Assembly (NCBI GenBank): GCA_035500675.1
Contig: DATJXA010000043.1
Location: 1 to 15,568, forward strand
Direction: 5' to 3'
DNA: 15,568 nt
From: JAGVPT01 sp035500675
Lineage (GTDB): Bacteria; Bacteroidota; Ignavibacteria; UBA10030; UBA8401
In this document: in pieces, positions 1 to 6,417 of the stretch
How positions within the stretch are numbered: position 1 is the stretch's first letter
How the letters are laid out: every line of letters begins with the position of its first letter
Program-made: the position numbers and the translations under genes
Notes under the pieces: generated by a model
The model's input: the letters and a program-made list of their open reading frames with translations, nothing else
Database searches by the model: none
What the model was told of the DNA's origin: nothing

Positions 1-652
1 GGTCGAACACTGAGGCATTGAACAAATATTTCGTTTCTTTCGTTAACGGTAAATGGATACTGACGACATCTGATTCTGAGAGCAAGTCTTTAAACGATTT
101 CACTTCGTATTTACTGTCGAGTGATTTGTTGTCGATAAATATATCTTGAACCAATATTTTCATGCCGAACGATAGGGACCTGGCGGCAACGGCCTTCCCA
201 ATTTTTCCAAATCCAACTATGCCAAGTTTTTTATTGTATAATTCCGTCCCGAGGTGATTGAACCGGTCCCACATCCCCTCTTTCGTGGTTTTGTCAGCCG
301 AAGGAATTTTCCGAAGCAGCGACATCATCAACCCCATCGTCAGCTCGGCTGTTGAAACTGTATTGCTGTCTGGCGTATAGCAGACAACCATGCCTTTTTG
401 ACTCGCATAGTCAACGTCGATATTGTCATACCCAACGCCTGCCCTGCCGATCACCTGGAGCGAGCTCGCGGAATCGATTATTTTTCTATCGACGATAGTT
501 TGATTCCTGATTAATAACGCCTTCGCATTGCTCACAAGCTCGCTTAATCGTTCAGGGTTTTTCCATAATTCACTTTGACGTTCAATACGGTATCGGCCAT
601 TCAGGTCATCCAGCGCCGTCCCTGTAATGTTTTCAGGTATTAAAATATCCAC
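1..652 (-). CDS. D-isomer-specific 2-hydroxyacid dehydrogenase, partial (C-terminus outside window)
   Basis: The first 217 residues of an NAD-dependent D-2-hydroxyacid dehydrogenase of the phosphoglycerate dehydrogenase/hydroxypyruvate reductase superfamily, which oxidises a D-2-hydroxyacid or reduces the 2-oxoacid in the cytoplasm. The substrate domain includes VIGRAGVGYDNIDVDYASQK (67-86) and the helix NTVSTAELTMGLMM (97-110). The Rossmann domain starts with KLGIVGFGKIGKAV: GxGxxG at 147-152, with Asp170 at the end of the next strand, which favours NAD over NADP. SIHLPLTKETK (198-208) is also typical. The catalytic Arg, Glu and His lie beyond the window edge, so activity and substrate cannot be judged. 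The start is GTG at 652 with a strong GGAGG. It has its own promoter and operators, so it is transcribed separately from the glycosidases. A role in sugar-acid metabolism, for example downstream of glucuronate, is only suggested by the neighbours and operator type. Confidence 0.9.
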   Translation of the reverse strand, partial: MDILIPENITGTALDDLNGRYRIERQSELWKNPERLSELVSNAKALLIRNQTIVDRKIIDSASSLQVIGRAGVGYDNIDVDYASQKGMVVCYTPDSNTVSTAELTMGLMMSLLRKIPSADKTTKEGMWDRFNHLGTELYNKKLGIVGFGKIGKAVAARSLSFGMKILVQDIFIDNKSLDSKYEVKSFKDLLSESDVVSIHLPLTKETKYLFNASVFD

Positions 653-658
653 GTGATC

Positions 659-664
659 TCCTCC
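659..664 (-). promoter_or_regulatory. Ribosome binding site fixing a GTG start
   Basis: GGAGGA on the minus strand (664-659) ends six bases before GTG at 652, giving seven bases between GGAGG and the start. No in-frame ATG lies upstream, and the GTG reading matches the dehydrogenase N-terminus. Confidence 0.75.
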
Positions 665-690
665 AGTTTCTAAAGCGAACTGCAACGTTT

Positions 691-702
691 ATTGTATACA
701 AT
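691..702. promoter_or_regulatory. Palindromic operator 2 (ATTGTATACAAT)
   Basis: A perfect 12-bp palindrome at about +17 to +28 of the predicted transcript. The core TTGTATACAA is typical of GntR-family regulators of the FCD subgroup, which often sense organic or sugar acids. Paired with the palindrome at 709-720 it suggests cooperative repression of the dehydrogenase. The family assignment rests on site appearance only. Confidence 0.6.
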
Positions 703-708
703 AATGAA

Positions 709-720
709 TACAATATTGTA
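709..720. promoter_or_regulatory. Palindromic operator 1 (TACAATATTGTA)
   Basis: A perfect 12-bp palindrome covering the predicted transcription start, five bases downstream of the -10 box. It shares the TACAA/TTGTA arms with the second palindrome, centred 18 bp away. A dimeric repressor bound here would block RNA polymerase. The arms resemble GntR-family (FadR/FCD subgroup) sites, but the regulator is not in the window. Confidence 0.55.
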
Positions 721-724
721 CAAA

Positions 725-753
725 ATTATAGTGAATGTTTGCTGCTTTGTCAA
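725..753 (-). promoter_or_regulatory. Consensus promoter for the D-2-hydroxyacid dehydrogenase gene
   Basis: On the minus strand TTGACA (753-748) and TATAAT (730-725) are both exact sigma-70 consensus hexamers with the optimal 17-base spacer. The -10 box runs into TTTG, so TAATTTTG (728-721) also fits the Bacteroidota -7 pattern TAnnTTTG. The predicted transcription start is near 718, giving a leader of about 65 bases before GTG at 652. It directs transcription of the dehydrogenase only, and a box this strong suggests control by repression. Confidence 0.8.
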
Positions 754-847
754 GATATTTCGTAGCCAAAATGTAAAAAAATAGGCCATAATGGATCAAA
801 TTAACTATATTTTTGAAGATAAACACTCACCTTCTTTGAACAGAAAT

Positions 848-863
848 CGGATCTCAAGATCCG
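848..863 (-). terminator. Small hairpin, possible terminator of the glycosidase operon
   Basis: A perfect 6-bp stem, CGGATC with GATCCG around a 4-base loop, about 105 bases after the last stop. On the minus strand it is followed by ATTTCTGTT, which is T-rich but not a true U-tract. The weak tail makes an intrinsic terminator uncertain; it could be a chance palindrome or an mRNA 3' stabilising stem. Confidence 0.25.
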
Positions 864-968
864 CGCTTGGCTTAAAAGGCATAAATAACTCCAAGCTCCC
901 GAAGTCGATCTTGATGGTTGCCAACGGCCATTTGCAAAGTGTGGTGTGCCTCTTTCTGTCGAACAATG

Positions 969-1205
969 CTATTTTAACAAGACTATTTTCATTGTTTCAC
1001 CAAAACCGTCAGATTGAAGTCGGTACAAGTAAACACTGCTTGAGAGTTTTGAAGCATTCAAGCTAATTTGATAGGAACCCCTTGTTTGAAAGCCTTCAAA
1101 AAATGTCGCGACTTCTTGGCCAAGAATTGTACATACCTTCAATGATACAGGCCCATTAGCTGAGATCGTATAGTTGATGTTCGTAGTCAAATTAAAAGGA
1201 TTCGG
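969..1205 (-). pseudogene. Stranded T9SS type-A sorting domain of the GH79-like gene
   Basis: In the same frame as the GH79-like gene and directly after its TAA (1208-1206), 78 codons read as a T9SS C-terminal sorting domain: PNPFNLTTNINYTI, then VSLKVCTILGQEVATF, RGSYQISLNASKL, SSSVYLYRL and a final KIVLLK before TAG at 971-969. It aligns end to end with the sorting domain of the GH92 gene at 9931-12870. A TTG at 1190 could start this piece alone, but it has no signal peptide and would do nothing by itself. It is best annotated as the lost tail of the upstream enzyme. Conserved positions have also changed: Tyr-Asp to Cys-Thr before ILGQEV, and Ser-Gly to Ser-Ser before VYLYRL. Confidence 0.85.
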
Positions 1206-2693
1206 TTAGTTTTGTGCCAAAATAGACTTGTGCGAAACTTGAGGAGTTTCCAGAACTGATGTTGCAACATTTTCCAATCGCACAATTGCTGCTGAGGATG
1301 CTGGAACTATCAGCATGTAGCTTCGTGAATAGCTATCTATCGAATCGATTGGAGACCATACGCCTTTCCAGTTTTCAAAATTCGTGATAGCTACGCCTCC
1401 GAGCGTTGCTCCAATCGTATCGGCAACTCCGTTCGGGGATTTCAGATAAACCACCGTTGCGCTGTCGAATACCGCGTCCGTAACAATGCATACGTTTGCG
1501 TTACGTGCGCCGGGGCCAAATTCTTTATTAATGATAGTGACATAAAGGCCGTTTGCGTTGTTTGCAGCATAGGCAGTCGTGTTCAAATTATTTGGATTAG
1601 AAACTGCAATCGAATCTGCTTTTCCGTGACCTCCAAGACTAAACGCTGCGATGCCGTAACCCATCGGATAAATTCCATAACCACCCGCGGCGTCAGGATG
1701 AATCGTTCCGTTATATTTCCATTGTGTCGTATGGAAATTGACTCCTGCACAACCGTGTTCAGCCCACCAATACATATAATCCAACACAAAAAGCGCTGTC
1801 GCAAAACAATTATTTCCTCCCCATATGCCCGGTGCTGGAGTGTAATAGCTGTTCGATTCTGTCAGCCGATATGAATATCCGAGCGCATTGGCGACTCCCC
1901 CGCTTATGGCATATCGAGCGGGATAATTGCTTTTAGGCCATGTCGGCGACAACACTTCGTCGATAATATCTTGCGGATTTTTTATTTTAGAACTCCCCCC
2001 GGCATAATAATGGAAATAAATAGAAGATATTATTCCGGCGGTTTTCTCGTCACGAGCAAAATTTGTTCCCCACGTTGCCCCTCCGTTGTCGTTGTCAGGC
2101 CCTGCAAGCTTCACATCGGGTATAGAATCGACCAACGCAGCAGCAAACTCTCTCCATTTAGCCAGATACGATGCATAACCCGTTATCTCCAGATCCTTTC
2201 GCCGGTAGATATTGGGCTCATTCCCTATTGCAAAACAATCAATGTACCGACGATAATTTTTCCAAATGTATTCGGCAGCAGAAGCGTCTTTGACAGGATC
2301 GCCATTCATCAATCGCAATGAATAAGATACATGGATATTCGCGGCTTTAGCAAATCGAAAAAGAGCGTCAATATCTTCCTGCGCCGGTACGTATCCGTAT
2401 TTATTTGAATCCACCGACGATCCACCTATACGAAGATGCTTAATTCCTAAATTGCCGAACAGCGTCAATAACTCCGCATTAGACGAATCAAAAAAATATC
2501 CTTTCACCCCTGCATTATTATATCGCAGGCTCAATGTTTCAAAACTCAAACCGCTAAAATCTTCCGGTATCACCGAATTCATCCCCATTGTTCTTACTGT
2601 TAACGTGACCGGCGATTGCGCTACAGTCAAAGATGAAAGGAGAAAACAACTGAGAAGTATTTTCATGGCGAACTTCAAATGGACATCTTCCAT
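1206..2693 (-). CDS. GH79-like clan GH-A glycosidase, stops early before its sorting domain
   Basis: Secreted glycosidase (495 residues as encoded) resembling GH79 beta-glucuronidases. The signal peptide is best read from the second Met at residue 10 (MKILLSCFLLSSLTVAQ; ATG at 2666). ATG at 2693 extends the same frame by nine residues. Neither start has a strong Shine-Dalgarno. The barrel domain holds FSGLSFETLSL (46-56), HLRIGGSSV, acid/base Glu in CFAIGNEPN (E159), nucleophile Glu in YRLTESNSYY (E279) and GVNFHTTQW (317-325). A GH79-type C-terminal beta domain follows (NGLYVTIINKE, ATLGGVAI, PASSAAIVRLE). The frame ends in SILAQN-TAA at 1208-1206, and translation of the same frame past that codon gives PNPFN and a complete T9SS domain, so the product lacks its export tag unless the stop is read through or is an assembly error. 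It lies 28 bases after the fusion gene, whose C-terminal half is its paralogue. Activity on glucuronides is an inference from family. Confidence 0.85.
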   Translation of the reverse strand: MEDVHLKFAMKILLSCFLLSSLTVAQSPVTLTVRTMGMNSVIPEDFSGLSFETLSLRYNNAGVKGYFFDSSNAELLTLFGNLGIKHLRIGGSSVDSNKYGYVPAQEDIDALFRFAKAANIHVSYSLRLMNGDPVKDASAAEYIWKNYRRYIDCFAIGNEPNIYRRKDLEITGYASYLAKWREFAAALVDSIPDVKLAGPDNDNGGATWGTNFARDEKTAGIISSIYFHYYAGGSSKIKNPQDIIDEVLSPTWPKSNYPARYAISGGVANALGYSYRLTESNSYYTPAPGIWGGNNCFATALFVLDYMYWWAEHGCAGVNFHTTQWKYNGTIHPDAAGGYGIYPMGYGIAAFSLGGHGKADSIAVSNPNNLNTTAYAANNANGLYVTIINKEFGPGARNANVCIVTDAVFDSATVVYLKSPNGVADTIGATLGGVAITNFENWKGVWSPIDSIDSYSRSYMLIVPASSAAIVRLENVATSVLETPQVSHKSILAQN

Positions 2694-2721
2694 ACTTTTT
2701 GATTCAACAACTTCACATCAC

Positions 2722-5700
2722 TTATTGTGTTCGGTCGATCTTTACCAGTGCGGCAGATGCGGGAGGCACTTTTATCAAATATGCCCCCGATTCCGCGTCG
2801 TGAAGCGTCGTCCACTTTCCTTGCCATAGCACCGAGTTGCTTATCGATGCACCCCCGAGTGTGATGCCTTGTGTCGCAGATAGATTTCCGTCCGGAGGAG
2901 TCAGAAACATGACAGATGCCTCGGTCGAAAGACCGTTTGCGGCGATAGAGACATCGGCATTATGCCCATGTGCGCCATGTTCTTTATTGATGATTGTAAC
3001 GTAAAGGCCGTTCGAGCACTCAACTGCGTAGGCCGTTAAGTTAATGGAATCCGGGTTTGTGATCGCCACGAATTTAATAGTTCCGTGACTGCCTAGATCG
3101 AACATTTTAATGGCATACGCTTTAGGACTGATCTGATAGTTGTCGGCCGAGTCCTTCACAATCGTATCGGTGTGAACCCACATTGTGTTGTGGAAATTCA
3201 CGCCCGTGCAATCATGCGTAGCCCACCAATACATGTAATCGAGTGCCCACAACGCAGAGACAAAAGCATTGCTTGCACTGGGAACACCTCGTAAATAATC
3301 GTCCGATTCAGTCAGCCTATAAGGGAATCCAATTTTTAGGACCGGTTCCACACAGCTTGTGTATAATGCCGGGTATTTATCCATCACCCACTCTTCCGAT
3401 AACATGTTGTCAATCGCCTCTTGCACAGGTATATATGGAGGCTTCGGGATCGTCCGAGGGCTAAGTCCGTCGATAAAAGGAGTGCCGCCGACATAGAAAT
3501 GCTGGGTTATTATCTTAATTTTTCCAGAATTTCGTTCATCATCGGCAAATTCAGGCGCCCACACTTTTCCGCCCGGGTCTGGCCCCGCAAACTTTGCTTC
3601 CGGCACAGAATCTAAAATGGCTTTTGCAAATTTTCTCCAAAGAGAAAGATACGATGAGTAGTCGGTTATTCGAGGATCCGTTCCCGTGCCGTATGGGGGA
3701 TAATGGTATCGCTTAATATCAGGCTCGTTGCCGATGGCAAAGCAATCCAAATATTGTCGATAATGGGTCCACACATATTTTGCAGTTGAAGCTGCCGTTG
3801 CGGCAGTGCCGTTGAGTAATTGCAATGTGTACATCACTTTAATGTTCGCCGCTTGTGCAAAGGCAAAGACGCTGTCGATATCAACATCGCTTGGAACAGC
3901 AGCTTTTAATCCTTCGACTGTACTCCCGCCTAACCGTAGATGATGTATTCCGCTATTTTTGAATAGTGTCACCAGTTGGACGTTGTTCGCCGACCAAAAA
4001 CGGCTTGATCTCCCCCGGAGATCGGGCATTTCGCTGATCGTGCCAAAGCTCAATCCCGTAAAATCGTCTGGAATGGTTGCGCCAGAAACCTGAGTCTGCA
4101 CAACTAATTTCACGGACGATTCCTCAGCGGTGCTATTCACCTTTCTGATTGCTCCGTTTTTTATTTCTGAAGAGTATGATGGTGGAGAATTTTGAGCTTC
4201 AGCTCCCCACGATGTGTCGGGTGCAGCGCCTAATTCGTACTCTATCTCCCCTCTCTTGCGAATATCGCTGAACCGTATCCAAGGCTTTTCCCATAATTTC
4301 CCGTTCACTTTCAAACTCTGGACAAACGGTCCGAATTGATCAGCCCCGTTTGCTTTGATTATCACATCGCCTCCTTTGAGGTGCAATACTTCTTTCGGGA
4401 ATAACGGACTGCCGAGGACTAAGACATCGCTGCCGGGAATTTCGGGATACATTCCTAAAGCGCTCCACACATACCATGATGATAATGACCCTGCATCATC
4501 GTTACCGGGCAGCCCATTCGGCATATTTGTAAACAACTCGCTGCGAATTCGACCGACAACCTCTTGGGTGCGCCATGGTGCGCCCGTAAAATCGTACGTC
4601 CAAGGTACTCCCTCGTTCGGCTCGTTTCCCATGAAAGCCGTTTCCTCTTTCCCGCCTGAGTCAAGCTTTTTAAAAAAATGATCTAACCGCGTTATTGTCT
4701 TAGCATCGCCGCCTATTTTATCTATCAGAGATCGGAGGTTGAAATTGACCATCCAGAGGTATTGGGCAGCGGTGCCTTCCGTGCAGCCGGTCTTCGTCGA
4801 TGGAGTGAAGCCTTCCAGCCATGAACCATCCTCATTCCTCGGTCTAAGGTACCCGATGGAGGAATCGAAGAGATTCTCCCAATTTTGAGCGCGGCGTTGA
4901 AAATAGTAGTGTTTGCTCGCGTCTCCCCGCGCTTGTGCAAACTGCGCTATCGCAAAATCATCATTGCAATACTCAAGCGTTTTAGAAATATCCAGAGGCA
5001 AATACCCCTTAGACATATAGTCCTCCAACCCGCCGCGGACGGCGAAGCCATCTGAAGTTATTCCCGGCTGCGTCGCTCCTTTATCCATAACGGCCAGTGC
5101 AGATTCCGCGTCAAAATTTGTGGCGCCAAAGGCATAAGTCGACGATATGATTTGACAGTCTCCGTCTCCGGTCATCCCTCCTGAGTTACGATTTACCTGC
5201 TCCCATCGGGGAAATCCTCCTCCCCCCGGATGAATATCCGCATCCTGCTGTGCATACGTCACGAGAGATTGATCGACATCGCTGCTGATCCCGGGGGCCA
5301 GCATTGCGAGTAACGGCGCATGCGAACGATGCTCATCCCATGCTGGAATGTTCTGATATTGATGATGCCCCGGAGTGACAACGTGGACTTTTCCATCCAT
5401 TCCCGGGTATTGGCCGTTAACGTCGTCAAGCAGATTGGGATGAATGAAACAGTGGTACAATGCCGTGTAGAATGTCTCGCGATCTTCCTTTTTCCCTCCG
5501 CTCACTTGAATACAATTTAGTACGTCGTTCCATGTCGAATCTGCCTTTTGACGGAGAGCGGAAAAATCCCAGCCGGTATTTTCTATGCGCGCATTTGCCC
5601 GGGCATTTTCGACGCTGACATACGATATTCCGACCTTCACCAGCACCACACTATCGACCGAAGTATTGAACGCCAATATCGTTCCGCACGAATCGCCCTC

Positions 5701-6399
5701 CGCGGAAGAATTATTGCTGCTTTTAAGCCCGGTCCATGTGCTTACGCTTCCAAATGGATGATCAAACTGCGCGGCAAAGTAGACAGTGTATGAGCGTTTC
5801 CCGCCCCCTATTGTAGTGTTACGGTAGCCAGCAACTTCATTCCCATTAACAGAAATGGATCCATCGGCTTTGAGCAAAATAGTTGCCGTAGAATTGGCCG
5901 GAAAAGTGAAACGCGCCATACCCGTCCTGGCAGTTGCCGTCAATTCCGTTTGAATTCCGTTATCGAAAGTAACTCGATAATACCCCGGAGAGGCATTTTC
6001 ATTTGAATGAGAAAAAGAGGCAGCGAAACTATTCCACGAACTCACCGGCGAGGCCATGACCCGCTGGAGTAAAGGCATAAAGCAAATATCCTTTAAGCAC
6101 ACGACTCCCCTACCGCTAAAATGAGTCAGACTGAAATCTATAATGGTTGAATCTTCGTACGCATATCCTCCGGCAACTTTGTAAGAGAGCGGGGTATCAG
6201 GACTCCATGCGACCATCCCGTTTGGAAAAACGGCTCCGGGAAATACACTCCCAGGATCTGCTCCCAATCCTATATGAACGAACGGGTTCGGAGCAGTTCC
6301 TATCATGGGATTGACATCTTGCGTCAGTGAAAGCGGTTGGCCGAAGACTCGACCGGTCAGTAGTACTGCGATTGCTGCAACGAAGAGGATTTTCTTCAC
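2722..6399 (-). CDS. Bifunctional GH92 alpha-mannosidase / GH79-like beta-glucuronidase fusion
   Basis: Secreted 1225-residue protein with two complete glycosidase modules. Residues 1-21 are a signal peptide (ILFVAAIAVLLTG, cleavage after VFGQ). The GH92 module spans about 25-742: PGAVFPNGMVAWSPDT, CTEGTAAQY with E541 (probable general acid), GNEPN (591-595) and PGNDDAGSLSSWY (631-643). A short linker (743-762) leads to a GH79-like clan GH-A module at 763-1222, with DDFTGLSFG, LRLGGSTV, acid/base Glu in CFAIGNEPD (E892), nucleophile Glu in YRLTESDD (E1031), GVNFH (1066-1070) and the GH79 C-terminal beta domain (GLYVTIINKE, GITLGGASI, final PPASAALVKI). GH79 enzymes remove beta-linked glucuronic acid or related residues. 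The start is GTG at 6399 with AAAGG 8 bases upstream, 18 bases after the manA stop. The second module is a paralogue of the next gene. There is no T9SS domain. Both active sites look intact, although residues after the GH79 nucleophile differ from the paralogue. GH79 is assigned by motifs; a sister GH-A family is possible. Confidence 0.88.
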   Translation of the reverse strand: MKKILFVAAIAVLLTGRVFGQPLSLTQDVNPMIGTAPNPFVHIGLGADPGSVFPGAVFPNGMVAWSPDTPLSYKVAGGYAYEDSTIIDFSLTHFSGRGVVCLKDICFMPLLQRVMASPVSSWNSFAASFSHSNENASPGYYRVTFDNGIQTELTATARTGMARFTFPANSTATILLKADGSISVNGNEVAGYRNTTIGGGKRSYTVYFAAQFDHPFGSVSTWTGLKSSNNSSAEGDSCGTILAFNTSVDSVVLVKVGISYVSVENARANARIENTGWDFSALRQKADSTWNDVLNCIQVSGGKKEDRETFYTALYHCFIHPNLLDDVNGQYPGMDGKVHVVTPGHHQYQNIPAWDEHRSHAPLLAMLAPGISSDVDQSLVTYAQQDADIHPGGGGFPRWEQVNRNSGGMTGDGDCQIISSTYAFGATNFDAESALAVMDKGATQPGITSDGFAVRGGLEDYMSKGYLPLDISKTLEYCNDDFAIAQFAQARGDASKHYYFQRRAQNWENLFDSSIGYLRPRNEDGSWLEGFTPSTKTGCTEGTAAQYLWMVNFNLRSLIDKIGGDAKTITRLDHFFKKLDSGGKEETAFMGNEPNEGVPWTYDFTGAPWRTQEVVGRIRSELFTNMPNGLPGNDDAGSLSSWYVWSALGMYPEIPGSDVLVLGSPLFPKEVLHLKGGDVIIKANGADQFGPFVQSLKVNGKLWEKPWIRFSDIRKRGEIEYELGAAPDTSWGAEAQNSPPSYSSEIKNGAIRKVNSTAEESSVKLVVQTQVSGATIPDDFTGLSFGTISEMPDLRGRSSRFWSANNVQLVTLFKNSGIHHLRLGGSTVEGLKAAVPSDVDIDSVFAFAQAANIKVMYTLQLLNGTAATAASTAKYVWTHYRQYLDCFAIGNEPDIKRYHYPPYGTGTDPRITDYSSYLSLWRKFAKAILDSVPEAKFAGPDPGGKVWAPEFADDERNSGKIKIITQHFYVGGTPFIDGLSPRTIPKPPYIPVQEAIDNMLSEEWVMDKYPALYTSCVEPVLKIGFPYRLTESDDYLRGVPSASNAFVSALWALDYMYWWATHDCTGVNFHNTMWVHTDTIVKDSADNYQISPKAYAIKMFDLGSHGTIKFVAITNPDSINLTAYAVECSNGLYVTIINKEHGAHGHNADVSIAANGLSTEASVMFLTPPDGNLSATQGITLGGASISNSVLWQGKWTTLHDAESGAYLIKVPPASAALVKIDRTQ

Positions 6400-6417
6400 G
6401 CTGAGTACCTTTTGTGT

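Larger units (their letters stand above)
653..968. other. Intergenic region between the glycosidase operon and the dehydrogenase gene
   Basis: About 315 bases without a convincing gene. From right to left it holds the end of the glycosidase transcription unit; a small hairpin at 848-863; a possible 25-codon minus-strand frame (882-805, MPFKPSADLE...) with GGAG six bases before its ATG; a run of seven T on the minus strand (781-775) with no stem before it; and then the promoter, two palindromic operators and the ribosome binding site of the dehydrogenase (753-659). A 91-codon plus-strand frame (791-1066) overlaps the sorting-domain remnant antisense and has no family features. Confidence 0.6.

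Noticed and set aside
775..781. Run of seven T on the minus strand as an intrinsic terminator
   Set aside because: No stable stem precedes it; GGCC next to it is too short to form a hairpin.
791..1066. Plus-strand open frame of 91 codons
   Set aside because: Its 3' part is antisense to the T9SS sorting-domain remnant and the rest is low-complexity intergenic sequence; no recognisable family and no Shine-Dalgarno.
969..1190. Independent small gene of 73 codons starting at TTG 1190
   Set aside because: It is the in-frame continuation of the GH79-like gene past one stop codon, begins within a sorting domain and has no signal peptide.
2640..2666. Possible lipobox (LLSC) near the start of the GH79-like enzyme
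   Set aside because: The Cys is only the seventh residue from the likely Met start, too early for a lipoprotein signal, and a normal cleavage site follows at LTVAQ.
4080..4200. GH92-GH79 junction as a frameshift or assembly artefact
   Set aside because: The frame is continuous through a linker of normal composition, both modules are complete, and the neighbouring free paralogue has its own signal peptide; only read data could still overturn this.
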